Origin: Ruegeria sp. PrR005
GTDB taxonomy: Bacteria; Pseudomonadota; Alphaproteobacteria; Rhodobacterales; Rhodobacteraceae
Assembly (NCBI RefSeq): GCF_010500245.1
Contig: NZ_JAAGOX010000053.1
Coordinates: forward strand, 214,593 to 278,592
Reading direction: 5' to 3'
Length of the DNA stretch: 64,000 bases
The translations under genes were made by a program, and so were the position numbers. The notes beneath the pieces are model-generated. The model worked only from the letters and a program-made list of their open reading frames with translations. It had not been told where the DNA came from and searched no databases. This document shows, in pieces, positions 39,801 to 48,995 of this stretch. Positions within the stretch are counted from its first letter, which is position 1, and each line of letters starts with the position of its first letter.

Positions 39801-40820
39801 TTATTTCGCTTCCGACTTTCCGTCATAGCGAGACTGCCATTCCTTCAGGATTGCTGCGCGATTGTTGGCAGCAAACTCAAAATCGTTGTCGATCATCGCG
39901 TCCAGAAGGCCCTCGGGGAAGTGCTCCACTGGTTTAGCGATACCGGGATAGGCCACAACGGCGTAACCGGTATTGTACATCATGTTGGCCTCTTTGGTGA
40001 CCGAGAAGTCGACCAGCTTCTGAGCGGCTTCCAGATTTGCGGTGCCGGCCACGATGGCGGTTGCCTCCATATCCCAGCCCACACCTTCGGACGGCACGAT
40101 AATCTCAAGAGGCGCGCCGTCCGCCTTGGATTTGGCGCCGCGGAAAGCAAAGGAGATTCCGATCGGGATTTCGCCTGCTGCCGCCAGCTTGCAGGGTTTC
40201 GAACCCGAGTGCGTGTAGCGCGCAATGTTTTCGTGCAGCGCGTCCATGTATTGCCAGCCGCCTTCTTCACCAAACAGTTGCAGCCAGCTGGACACATCGA
40301 GGAAACCCGTGCCGGACGAGTTCGGGTTCGGCATGATCACTTGATCTTTGTACATCGGGTCGGTGAGATCCTGCCAGGATGTCGGCGGCTTCAATCCGGC
40401 CTTTTCTGCCTCGACCGTGTTGTAGCAAACCGCTGCCACCCAGGCATCCATGCCAACCCAGGATGGCGGATTGTCACCGTCGACAAACTTTGGGTCCAGG
40501 TTTTCGACCCCGGCAGGCGCGTAAGGCTCCAGCATGCCTTCGGACTTGAGCAGCAACAGCGACGTGGCCGCCAGCCCCCAAACAACGTCGGCTTGCGGGT
40601 TGTCCCGCTCTGCCAGCAGTTTGGCGGTGATGATACCGGTCGAGTCGCGGACCCAGTTGATCTTGATATCGGGATAGCTTTGGTTGAACGTCTCCGCGTA
40701 CCGGGCCAAGTCTTCGGCCTCGACGGCGGTGTACACCGTCAATTCCGTTTCCGATGCCGCAACCGTCGCGGTCAGCGCGCCGACGGCCAAGGCTGCAAGA
40801 AATGATGTCGTGTGTTTCAT
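39801..40820 (-). CDS. aepX: 2-aminoethylphosphonate periplasmic binding protein
   Basis: This 339-residue family-1-type (iron/AEP class) binding protein has a Sec signal ending near TVAAS (residue 23). The mature start ELTVYTAVEAEDLARYAETFNQ, and motifs such as DVVWGLAATSLLLL and NPNSSGTGFLDVSSW, are those of the PhnS2/AepX group. It is the first gene of the transporter operon aepXVW. The ligand is assigned from family resemblance and from phnWAY next door. Confidence 0.9.
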   Translation of the reverse strand: MKHTTSFLAALAVGALTATVAASETELTVYTAVEAEDLARYAETFNQSYPDIKINWVRDSTGIITAKLLAERDNPQADVVWGLAATSLLLLKSEGMLEPYAPAGVENLDPKFVDGDNPPSWVGMDAWVAAVCYNTVEAEKAGLKPPTSWQDLTDPMYKDQVIMPNPNSSGTGFLDVSSWLQLFGEEGGWQYMDALHENIARYTHSGSKPCKLAAAGEIPIGISFAFRGAKSKADGAPLEIIVPSEGVGWDMEATAIVAGTANLEAAQKLVDFSVTKEANMMYNTGYAVVAYPGIAKPVEHFPEGLLDAMIDNDFEFAANNRAAILKEWQSRYDGKSEAK

Positions 40821-41444
40821 TGTTGTCCTCTGTTGGTGATTTCTTAGGGGTTCGCCATTCTTGTGCGGCGATTGAATTCACATCTGTGCGCTAACATTCT
40901 GACAGATAAACACCTCAAGAAAAATCGATTATACCTTCGAACTCATAGGCTGTCCTTATGGATGGGGGCTTTGCAGTTCTGAAACCCAGTGTCGAAGCCA
41001 TGTGAGTACCGGCATTCCGTTCCCGGTCTCGGATGTGATACTCCCACCGGGGGTACAGACCTCAGTGCGGTCCTACCGTGCCCTTCAACAATGCAAAAAG
41101 TTGGCGCGCAGTCGCGATCAGCGCTGTTCTGGTGAAGGTCCAGCATCATGTGGGCCAGGTGGAGCAGTGTTGGAACGTTCTTGGCCAGGCCCGCGATGGA
41201 TTGCGTTTCCCGGTCTCGTCCTTTTCAAACAGAACCTGCAACAGCTCTTCGCCAAACGCGATCAGGTCGAGACGTGACAAGCGGGATGCCCGTGTTGGTT
41301 TGTCGCCAGATCACCTCTGTTTTGCCATGCATGGCAGATGGCGTCCCCGGGTTGGCAGACTAAAATTCAGATTGGCAGTGTTCTGCGCCTTCGGATATCC
41401 GGGCTCGAGGTCCGCAACCATTCCGCTCATGCCCATTCCGACCA
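40821..41444. other. 624-base gene-free stretch upstream of the AEP transporter
   Basis: The first ~140 bases upstream of 40820 are AT-rich and should hold the aepX promoter; AGAGGA precedes the ATG. The rest shows broken frames only: a minus-strand reading around 41200-41280 gives LDLIAFGEELLQVLFEKDETG and then stops, which may be a decayed gene. I cannot name it. Confidence 0.35.
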
Positions 41445-42284
41445 TCAGCGAGCTATTGCCAACAGTATAACCCCGACCGCCACGATGCTTGCTGCCAAAA
41501 GCCTGTTCCACCTTGGCCCCTCACCGAACCAGAAGATGCCGATAGCCGAAGCAAAAATAACGGAGCTTTCCCTGAGTGCCGAAACCACACCCAAAGGAGC
41601 AATTGTCTTTGCATAAAGCACTAGACCATAGGCCAAACCAGAGATGACGCCGCCTGCCAGACCTGCCCAGACATATCGCCTGGGCAGTTCCACAAGTCGC
41701 TGCCAACGGGTCGAAAAAATGAAGCCCGCAACAAAGATTTCGGCAACGAACAGCACCGCGATGTATCCCAGAGTGTTTTCGGACATCCGGATCCCGATCC
41801 CATCCACAAGCGAATAGGAAGTGATCATCAAGCCCGTCCCAAACGCCGCGGCGATTGCTATCCAGTTCGTTTGTCTGCCTAAACCCGCAAGGGACAAGCA
41901 CCCAATACCCACCGAGATGCAGATAATACCGATCCAGGCGACTGCCGGAAGAAACTCGCCCGCAAGAAAGAGCGCCCCTATCGCGACCAGAAATGGCGTC
42001 ATTCCACGGGAGATGGGATAGACAACCGACAGGTCACCATGCGTATAGGCTGTATTCAGAAACCAATAGTACACCCAGTGGATCAGGGTCGAGGCGATGA
42101 CGAAAGGAAAGGCCGACCAAACCGGCAACCCCAAGAACGGCAACACAAACATCGCTGGTATCGCATGGCCAAACGATACCAGCCCCAGAATGATGGCCTT
42201 GTCAGGCGCCCCTTTGACAACCGCGTTCCAGAGCGCGTGCAGAAAGGCTGCTGTCAATACAATGAGAACCGCGTGGATTGTCAT
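41445..42284 (-). CDS. EamA/DMT-superfamily transporter
   Basis: This 279-residue integral membrane protein has ten hydrophobic segments in two EamA repeats. The second repeat ends in LRESSVIFASAIGIFWFGEGPRWNRLLAASIVAVGVI, the typical EamA C-terminus. Family members export amino acids or other metabolites; the substrate is unknown. It follows the AraC-type regulator gene on the same strand by 37 bases. Confidence 0.88.
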   Translation of the reverse strand: MTIHAVLIVLTAAFLHALWNAVVKGAPDKAIILGLVSFGHAIPAMFVLPFLGLPVWSAFPFVIASTLIHWVYYWFLNTAYTHGDLSVVYPISRGMTPFLVAIGALFLAGEFLPAVAWIGIICISVGIGCLSLAGLGRQTNWIAIAAAFGTGLMITSYSLVDGIGIRMSENTLGYIAVLFVAEIFVAGFIFSTRWQRLVELPRRYVWAGLAGGVISGLAYGLVLYAKTIAPLGVVSALRESSVIFASAIGIFWFGEGPRWNRLLAASIVAVGVILLAIAR

Positions 42285-42321
42285 TGCAACCCGGCGATGC
42301 GTGTCGAACTGCTAAAGACCA

Positions 42322-43329
42322 TCAGTTTTCCTTCCCGGATATACTTATCCGCGCCCGCTCGCTGGCCGGGGTTTGACCAAACCTTTGTTTGTATTTTTGT
42401 GACAGCGTTGCATAGGACCCAAATCCACAGGTCAACGCAACTTCGGGCAGCGCCAGATTGGTGAACCTGACGATAGTGTGGGCCTTTTCCAACCGTTCCT
42501 CCAGATAGAAGGCTTTTGGAGTGAGCCCGGTCGTTGCCACGAATTTCCGCTCTAGCTGGCGCAGCGAAATACCAACTTCCCGAGCGACGCACGTTAGTCG
42601 CAAAGGTTCTTCGAGGTTGTCGCGAAACAGTCTGATCGCCTTGTCGACAACGCCGTTGCCGGTAAACGTGCTATCGGCCCGGATGGCGTCGCGCGCACAA
42701 GTGGGGCACATGCCGAAATGCGGCCTGTAGGACAGGAACTTCCGGTTTAGCTGGGGGCGTTCTTGCAATGAACATGAGTTGCCAATCACTTTGGACAGCA
42801 GGTTGAGCAAGGCAAAACCCGCGCCTGCCGACCAAACAGTCCCCAAAACATAGTGGTCGTTCGGCCTTGGAGAGATCTGTGGGAACTGCTCCTGTAACGC
42901 GCTCAAAATCTGGGCCGAGGCAGCAACATCCTGGCCATCGAGAAGACCGGTTCGCGCCAGCGGAACAAGAGCCGTGTCAAGCGCGCCCAGAACACGGCCC
43001 GCTCTGAGCTGCGTGCGCGCTACGCGACCAAGATGGGCCTGTTGATCAGGTGCGAGGAACGCTCCACCAACCAGAAACAAACAGCGGCATCGCGCCAGAA
43101 AATCATCGATGCGGCAAGTGCTCAAATTTACCCCACACGCGCTCTGCACGTTACCGCCGCTGAACGAAAGAACCGAACCTCTGACTTGTTTGTCAGGGGT
43201 CAGCTGGTTTGCGGCTTTCAGATAGGCCAACCCCACCGAAAGCTGGTCCAACGGTAGGCCATCCCAGCACAAAAATCCGATATCAATGACCTGAGCTGCA
43301 TCAGGTTCGATGGCCGAACAGTGTTTCAT
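42322..43329 (-). CDS. GlxA/AraC-type transcriptional regulator
   Basis: This 335-residue protein has a DJ-1/PfpI-like N-terminal domain (IDIGFLCWDGLPLDQLSVGL ... LFLVGGAFLA) and a C-terminal AraC HTH domain (LTCVAREVGISLRQLERKF and LALPEVALTCGFGSYATLSQKY). The ATG at 43329 gives the best domain start; the frame is open upstream into the flavoprotein gene. This architecture is shared with betaine and dimethylglycine regulators, which agrees with the dimethylglycine dehydrogenase-like gene 32 bases upstream. Confidence 0.82.
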   Translation of the reverse strand: MKHCSAIEPDAAQVIDIGFLCWDGLPLDQLSVGLAYLKAANQLTPDKQVRGSVLSFSGGNVQSACGVNLSTCRIDDFLARCRCLFLVGGAFLAPDQQAHLGRVARTQLRAGRVLGALDTALVPLARTGLLDGQDVAASAQILSALQEQFPQISPRPNDHYVLGTVWSAGAGFALLNLLSKVIGNSCSLQERPQLNRKFLSYRPHFGMCPTCARDAIRADSTFTGNGVVDKAIRLFRDNLEEPLRLTCVAREVGISLRQLERKFVATTGLTPKAFYLEERLEKAHTIVRFTNLALPEVALTCGFGSYATLSQKYKQRFGQTPASERARISISGKEN

Positions 43330-43361
43330 GCGGATGTCTGCCTGTTGGGTGGTTTCAGACG

Positions 43362-45824
43362 TCAACCGTCCATTTTGGGCCGTTCGCCTTTGGTGTCGTA
43401 AGGGGTTCGCAAATGGGCTGTTGCCGACATCCGGGTTCCGGCAAGGTCGATTTCGAACGTTCCGCTGCGGATATAGTCCGCTGTTACCCGCTGAGGTGCA
43501 TGCAACAGACACAGCGCGACTGCCGCGCCCAACGTGTGGCCGTATGCGGCCGACCGAACCTCGCCTACTTCGACCCCATTGCACAACACGGCCTCGCCGC
43601 CCCACAGTTGTGGTCCGGCGTCGTCCAACACCAGTTGCACAATGCGGGTCTTCATGTGATCGGGATCATCCTTCGCCGCCAGAAGCGCCTCTTTTCCGAT
43701 GAACCCACAAAGTTTGTCGAAATCGACTGCAAAACTCAGCCCTGCCTGCAACGGTGTGATATCAGGGGTCAACTCACGGCTCCAGGCGCGGAAACCCTTT
43801 TCAAGGCGCAAGCCCTCGAGCGCATAATATCCCGCGTCGCGAATGCCAAACTCGGCCCCGGCGCGCATCAGGTCCTCGTAGACACCTACAGTGAATTCGA
43901 CCGGCACCACCAGTTCCAAACCCAATTCGCCGACATAGGTCATCCGATTGGCCAGGACAGTGGCGTAACCCAGGTCGATTTCCTGCACCGTGGAAAAAGG
44001 GAAGGCTGCGTTGGACAGATCAGCTTTGGTCAGCTTTCTGAGTACAGCGCGTGCTTTCGGCCCCATCACCGCCAGAACCGACCAGGCGGCGGTCACATCG
44101 GTCAGGAACACATGGGCATTCTCGTCGAAGTTCTTGCGGATCCAGTCTGCATCATGCACCGCTTGGCCGGAGCCGGTGATCAGCATGAATTCCTGCTCCT
44201 TCAGACGCAGAACCGTCAGGTCGGATTCATAACCACCGCGCGCGTTCAGCACGCCGGTATAGACCGTATGCCCCACCGGAACGTCGATGTTTGCGGCGCA
44301 AATCCGGTTCAGTTGCGCACAGGCGTCGCGCCCCTGGACCAACAACTTTGCAAACGAGCTTTGGTCAAAGACCGATACACCTTCGCGTGTGTTCTTGTGT
44401 TCGGCAGCCACTGCGTCGTGCCAGTTCTGTCGACCAAAGCTGTACTTGATTTCGGGTGTTTCGCCATCCGGTGCAAAGTAGTTCGCCCGCTCCCACCCCA
44501 TCTTTGATCCGAATACAGCGTTCTTCGCCGCCAGACGGTCATAGAGCGCCGAACGGCGGAAGGGCCGCGCCGTGTCCAGTTCGCGATTGGGCCAGGGCAT
44601 CGCGTAGTGCAGACCTAGCGTTTCCTTGACCCTGTCGTGCAGCCAGGTCGGGTTGTTGTTGAAGTTCGCAAAGCGGCGAATGTCGACCGCGAACAAGTCC
44701 GAGGTCGGTGCTCCTGCGACAATCCACTCGGCGAGCGCACGCCCGGCCCCGCCCGCGCTGGCGATCCCCATCGAATTGAAGCCCGCGCCGACAAAGAAGT
44801 TTTTCAGTTCCGGCGCTTCGCCCAACAAATAGTTGTTGTCGGGGGTGAAGCTTTCGGGGCCGTTGTAGAACTGCCGCACGCCGGCGTCGGCCATCTTGGG
44901 TACGCGGATCAGCGCATTTTCCATCAGGATTTCGAACTGATCCCAATCATCCTCCAGCAGTTGGAAGAAGAAGTTGTCCGGGATCCCGTCCATGCCCCAG
45001 GGTTTGGCGTCCGGCTCAAAGCCGCCCATGACCAGGCCACCTGTTTCCTCCTTGAAATAGATATAGCCGTCGGGGTCACGCAGCACGGGTAGATCGGGGT
45101 TTACGCCCTCGATCCGCTCGGTAACGACATAGTAGTGTTCGGCCGAGTGCAGCGGCACGTTCACACCGCACATCTTGCCCACCTGACGCGCCCACTGGCC
45201 GGCGCAGTTCACCACAATTTCGGCCTGGATGGTGCCCTGATCGGTTTTAACTCCGGTGACGACCCCATCCCTGGTCAGGATATCGGTAACCTTGATGCCC
45301 TCGATCACCTTGGCCCCGCCCAAGCGCGCGCCTTTGGCCAGGGATTGGGTCAGATCGGTCGGGTTGGCTTTGCCGTCACCGGGCATCCACAAACCGCCCT
45401 TGAGATCATCCACCTGCATTACCGGCCACTTTTCCTGAGCCTGCGCTGGAGTGATGACTTCGACTTCGACGCCTTGCGCGCGCGCGGCAGCGGCGGTGCG
45501 CAACAACATCGTCATGCGGTCGTCAGTCCGTGCCACGGTCACCGAGCCACACTTCATCCAGCCCGTTGCCAGACCGGTTTCCTGTTCCAGTTGCGAATAC
45601 AACTCGGTCGAGTACCGGATCAGGTTGGTCATCGCGGGCTGACTGCGCAGCTGCCCCACCAGCCCCGCGGCATGCCAGGTGGTGCCGCAGCTCAGCTGTC
45701 CCTGTTCCAGCAGGACAACGTCTTTGTGGCCCATCCTGGTCAGATGATAGGCAACGGAGCAGCCAACGATGCCGCCCCCGACAATGACATATTGTGCGCT
45801 TTGCGGAAGTTGCGTCCCAGCCAT
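43362..45824 (-). CDS. Dimethylglycine/sarcosine dehydrogenase-like flavoprotein with GcvT domain
   Basis: This 820-residue enzyme has an N-terminal DAO-type FAD domain (IVGGGIVGCSVAYHLTRMG) and the TTWHAAGLVGQLR motif; in family members this His (H51) binds FAD covalently. A C-terminal aminomethyltransferase (GcvT-like) domain spans about 430-800. It should demethylate an N-methylated amino acid, passing the C1 unit to tetrahydrofolate. Dimethylglycine or sarcosine are likely substrates but dimethylsulfoniopropionate-related DmdA-like or other N-methyl compounds cannot be excluded. Confidence 0.88.
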   Translation of the reverse strand: MAGTQLPQSAQYVIVGGGIVGCSVAYHLTRMGHKDVVLLEQGQLSCGTTWHAAGLVGQLRSQPAMTNLIRYSTELYSQLEQETGLATGWMKCGSVTVARTDDRMTMLLRTAAAARAQGVEVEVITPAQAQEKWPVMQVDDLKGGLWMPGDGKANPTDLTQSLAKGARLGGAKVIEGIKVTDILTRDGVVTGVKTDQGTIQAEIVVNCAGQWARQVGKMCGVNVPLHSAEHYYVVTERIEGVNPDLPVLRDPDGYIYFKEETGGLVMGGFEPDAKPWGMDGIPDNFFFQLLEDDWDQFEILMENALIRVPKMADAGVRQFYNGPESFTPDNNYLLGEAPELKNFFVGAGFNSMGIASAGGAGRALAEWIVAGAPTSDLFAVDIRRFANFNNNPTWLHDRVKETLGLHYAMPWPNRELDTARPFRRSALYDRLAAKNAVFGSKMGWERANYFAPDGETPEIKYSFGRQNWHDAVAAEHKNTREGVSVFDQSSFAKLLVQGRDACAQLNRICAANIDVPVGHTVYTGVLNARGGYESDLTVLRLKEQEFMLITGSGQAVHDADWIRKNFDENAHVFLTDVTAAWSVLAVMGPKARAVLRKLTKADLSNAAFPFSTVQEIDLGYATVLANRMTYVGELGLELVVPVEFTVGVYEDLMRAGAEFGIRDAGYYALEGLRLEKGFRAWSRELTPDITPLQAGLSFAVDFDKLCGFIGKEALLAAKDDPDHMKTRIVQLVLDDAGPQLWGGEAVLCNGVEVGEVRSAAYGHTLGAAVALCLLHAPQRVTADYIRSGTFEIDLAGTRMSATAHLRTPYDTKGERPKMDG

Positions 45825-45912
45825 TGCCTTGCTCCATCAACAGGGATTCGGGTTTGCCTCATCACGTTACTGGAAGTTGGCAAAACTTGGCAATAGCTTT
45901 CTAATTTTTGCG

Positions 45913-46668
45913 TTATGCGCGTGCAACCTCTACAGGTTGGGCTTGCAGCGCTTCGAATATGTCTTTTGGCAATTCACGATCCACAACCAGCGTCGCCGCC
46001 ACCGAAAGCGGTTTCATCGCGATCTGCCCCACCACGTTGAACTTACTGCTATCCGCCAGGATAAGCGGGTGCTGCGCCCGCTCTGCCATCATGTGACGCA
46101 GGTTGGCACCTTCTAAAGAAAAGTAGGTAAACAGGGACCGGGCGCTCATGCCGCCAACTCCGATCAGCGCATATTCGGCATTGTATCGAGCCAGATGTTC
46201 TAGCGTATCCAGGCCCATTGTTGCATTTTCGGAAAAATCCAGCCGCCCACCCAGAAGCGTAACTTCTGCGGCCGCCGGGGCCAAGACGGATGCTATCGTT
46301 AAATCATTGGTAAAAATCAATAAATCTTTCTTCTCCGCAGCCAAGGCCTTTGCCGCAGCAAGTGTCGTCGATCCGCTATCGACAATCACGCTGGCCCCGT
46401 CAGGGATTGTTTTGGTCACATAGGCACCAATCCTTCCCTTGCCTTCAGGGTTGGTTTGCGACCGGTCTGCCATCGGTGGTTCATGGGTGCGGATACCGGT
46501 CGCTCCGCCTCGCACCTGATGGAGCTTGTTTTCCTGAGCCAACCGCTCGATATCCTTGCGCACGGTTTCCCGTGACACGCCAAGCCGTTCTGTCAATGAT
46601 CGGATCGAGACCGCAGGCTGGCGTGAGACTTCCTCCAGGATTATTGCGTGTCGTTCGGGTGCTAGCAT
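45913..46668 (-). CDS. DeoR-family transcriptional regulator
   Basis: This 251-residue protein has a DeoR HTH at about 5-60 (RSLTERLGVSRETVRKDIERLAQ) and a DeoRC effector domain with DSGSTTLAAAKAL and LIGVGGMSA. Such proteins usually sense phosphorylated sugars or related metabolites. The ATG at 46668 gives the conserved MLAPERHAIILEEV start. It lies 88 bases upstream of the flavoprotein gene on the same strand and may regulate it. Confidence 0.88.
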   Translation of the reverse strand: MLAPERHAIILEEVSRQPAVSIRSLTERLGVSRETVRKDIERLAQENKLHQVRGGATGIRTHEPPMADRSQTNPEGKGRIGAYVTKTIPDGASVIVDSGSTTLAAAKALAAEKKDLLIFTNDLTIASVLAPAAAEVTLLGGRLDFSENATMGLDTLEHLARYNAEYALIGVGGMSARSLFTYFSLEGANLRHMMAERAQHPLILADSSKFNVVGQIAMKPLSVAATLVVDRELPKDIFEALQAQPVEVARA

Positions 46669-46830
46669 CGTCTGGCCTCTTGGCTTTGCGTTTTTCCAGT
46701 ATGCCAAGATTTGCAAATATCGTCCAGCCATTGGCCGATCGGGCGGTCTCGCTCTTGTCACCTGTGGCGGCATCGTCGTGTTGTACCAGACGATGCGGAC
46801 CCGGACCGGTCGATTTTACGCTGCCTGTTC

Positions 46831-47595
46831 TCAGGTTTCGCGACTACCTTCCTTTGCACCCGCTTCCGTCAGCCGCGGAAGAAATGCTGGTACGGATCGT
46901 GCGTATCGTTCATAGACCTGTCCGAAACGGGCCCTCGTGTCGGCCTCCTCGCTGTGTGCCAGTCGCACGTACATCCAGACCAAGACCGGAAACATCGCCA
47001 GTGTCAAAATGGTGGGCCACTGGACGAGAAATCCAAGCATGATCAGAATGAAGCCCACGTATTGCGGATGTCTGACCCGGGCATAAGGCCCGGTGACCGC
47101 CAGCCGCCCTTGCCGTTGTGCATTCCACAGATGATGCCATGCCACTGAGATCAGCCAGAACCCTCCTCCGATCAGCGCGAAGCTTAGCAGGTGGAACGGT
47201 CCGAAATGCGGGTTCGATTGCCAGCCGAACATCATTTCGGGCAGATGACCGCTATCATGGGCGAGCCAGTCGATGTCAGGCCAGGTTGATTGCAACCAGC
47301 CCGACAGCAAGAAAATCGTCAGCGGGAACCCGTACATTTCGGTGAACAACGCCAAGACAAACGCGCTAAACGCCCCGAAGACAGCAATCAGACCGGGACC
47401 GGCGCTGTTCCCGAAGCTGTCGCCGCCCTCGCCGCGCCGAACCAGGATCTTGCCACGGCCCGCCTTCTTCCTGAAGACAACTGCTATTGGTACGAGCACA
47501 GCGGCCCGGTGGAGGTTACACTGCTCCCGCTGCGCTCGACAGGCGGCAACCCCATCTGCGTCTCGCGCAACACCTGACAGGGCCTGACGCGTCAC
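46831..47595 (-). CDS. Isoprenylcysteine methyltransferase-like membrane protein, doubtful 5' end
   Basis: From about residue 73 (FGAFSAFVLALFTEMYGFPLT) to the end this is a normal ICMT/PEMT-like methyltransferase: helices, GPYARVRHPQYVGFILI and a C-terminal YERYARSVPAFLPR. The first ~72 residues are polar, arginine-rich and have no membrane helix, where relatives have one. I suspect the original start was lost by a rearrangement near 47380-47415, because that DNA reads as part of another gene on the other strand. Whether the product is made is uncertain. Confidence 0.6.
   Translation of the reverse strand: MTRQALSGVARDADGVAACRAQREQCNLHRAAVLVPIAVVFRKKAGRGKILVRRGEGGDSFGNSAGPGLIAVFGAFSAFVLALFTEMYGFPLTIFLLSGWLQSTWPDIDWLAHDSGHLPEMMFGWQSNPHFGPFHLLSFALIGGGFWLISVAWHHLWNAQRQGRLAVTGPYARVRHPQYVGFILIMLGFLVQWPTILTLAMFPVLVWMYVRLAHSEEADTRARFGQVYERYARSVPAFLPRLTEAGAKEGSRET
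47416..47577 (+). pseudogene. Possible 3' fragment of an unrelated gene on the opposite strand
   Basis: The plus-strand frame reads ALAAPNQDLATARLLPEDN followed by CYWYEHSGPVEVTLLPLRST and ends GNPICVSRNT before the stop. This looks like the end of a real small secreted protein rather than a shadow, while upstream the frame is only antisense of the methyltransferase. It has no start of its own. The call is by composition and pattern, not by a known family. Confidence 0.35.
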
Positions 47596-47622
47596 GGTTT
47601 TAAGTTGCCGATTGTCTACAGG

Positions 47623-48288
47623 TCAGCTTCTCGGCGTCACGCTGTCCTCGGCTGAGTAAAGGAAGGCCATGGAGCCGACCTCGACATTGGGAAACAGGTC
47701 GTTGATATGCGCCATGACCATGCGAACACAGCCGGAACTGGCGCGTCCACCGATGCTTTGCGGCTGCGGCGTGCCATGTATCCGTAGATAGGTATCCCGG
47801 TCGCCGACATAGAGGTACAGCGCGCGCGACCCGAGCGCGTTCTTGGGTCCGGGTTCCATACCGTCGGCAATATCGGCGTAAAGACCCGGGTCACGTTCAA
47901 TCATGCTCTGCGTTGGCTTCCAATGCGGCCAACTGACCTTGCGCTTGATCGTGTAAACGCCCGGCTCGTACAGCGAGCCACGCGCGATCGCCACGCCATA
48001 GCGCATTGCGGTTCCGCCTTCCTCGATGTGGTAGAGATAGCGCGCGATGGCATCCACATGAATGTCACCGGGTATGAGCCCCTCTTTGGCTTCAACCCGC
48101 TGCGGCAGAAAGCGAGGATGCAGTCCCCACGGGTTGGTCGTCGCAGGGTCGTAGCCGGGCGGTGTAACTTGCGCGTCCCAATCTGCCTTTTCCGCTTCAG
48201 TAGGCCAGGTTTTGGCCATAAGCGGACCCGAGACAGAGGCCGAGAACAGCGTGGCCGTCGTCTGGATGAAATGTCGTCTTGTCAGCAT
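47623..48288 (-). CDS. L,D-transpeptidase (YkuD domain)
   Basis: This 221-residue periplasmic enzyme cross-links peptidoglycan or attaches proteins to it. The catalytic motif is complete: H171-G-T, S-I-G-G and SSGC187VRM. The N-terminus MLTRRHFIQTTATLF has a twin-arginine signal. I start at 48288; an ATG at 48315 would add 9 residues before the signal. It stands alone between divergent and convergent gaps. Confidence 0.92.
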   Translation of the reverse strand: MLTRRHFIQTTATLFSASVSGPLMAKTWPTEAEKADWDAQVTPPGYDPATTNPWGLHPRFLPQRVEAKEGLIPGDIHVDAIARYLYHIEEGGTAMRYGVAIARGSLYEPGVYTIKRKVSWPHWKPTQSMIERDPGLYADIADGMEPGPKNALGSRALYLYVGDRDTYLRIHGTPQPQSIGGRASSGCVRMVMAHINDLFPNVEVGSMAFLYSAEDSVTPRS

Positions 48289-48812
48289 AGGGTTCGCTCC
48301 GCGCAGTTTTGTCATTTCATGCTGGCGCCGCCAGCTCGATTTCTCGGCATCATAAAACTTCCACCTACTGGAGGTTCAAGGGCGGAATTTTGTTCGAGAC
48401 GAGAGCCGTCGGGGATCACCAAGCGCAACTTCATGGTTCTGCAAGTCGAGTTGACGCTGGACCTTCTGAACGTCGCCAAGATTGCCCAATGCAGGCACCG
48501 ACCGTTACGCTGCAACAAGGTAGGGCAATGCTGACCGTGCTGCGAAGCCCTTCTCTCACAACCCGGGTTCTTCTTCGGACAAATGATGTTTTCTCGTCCG
48601 CTACCGGATATCCTTCACGGCTTTCACCGCGGATTCCTCACTTGTGCCGGATTCCTAATTCAACTTCACCCTTTGGCGGCTACGATCACCCGGAAATCTT
48701 TTGTTGCAAATCTTACCCGGGTGTCCCGTAGTCGCTGACGCAGGATACTTCGGGAACAATCATCTACGCAGATCGAAATCTGGACCAGAACAGGCACGAA
48801 AAAACAAATCAA
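48289..48812. other. 524-base intergenic stretch
   Basis: Between the L,D-transpeptidase gene and the end of yacG I see only short frames without domain or ribosome site. There is no tRNA-like cloverleaf. A T-rich patch 20 bases after the yacG stop (minus strand, TTTTTT near 48800) could belong to a weak terminator. Confidence 0.4.
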
Positions 48813-48995
48813 TCAGTGGTGCCGGTCTGATAACGACCGGTCCGTCATGGTGATCTCTTCTTCCTCAACTTCGACTTCAGCCGGAATCGCGTATGACCCG
48901 TTCAGCCATCTGGCAAGATCCAGGTCCGAACACCTCTTGGAACAAAAGGGGCGATACTTGATCTGTGCCTCAGCACAGCAAATCGGACATTTCAT
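48813..48995 (-). CDS. yacG: YacG, zinc-finger DNA gyrase inhibitor
   Basis: This is a 60-residue zinc protein with the four Cys ligands in CPIC and CSKRCSDLDLARW, the exact pattern of YacG, followed by an acidic tail (EVEVEEEE). YacG inhibits DNA gyrase in E. coli. It overlaps the upstream RNase gene by 4 bases (ATGA) and is the last gene of the infA-maf-rng-yacG run. Confidence 0.93.
   Translation of the reverse strand: MKCPICCAEAQIKYRPFCSKRCSDLDLARWLNGSYAIPAEVEVEEEEITMTDRSLSDRHH

Noticed and set aside
48309..48731. 140-codon ORF after the L,D-transpeptidase gene
   Set aside because: Composition is random-like, with no domain or plausible ribosome site.
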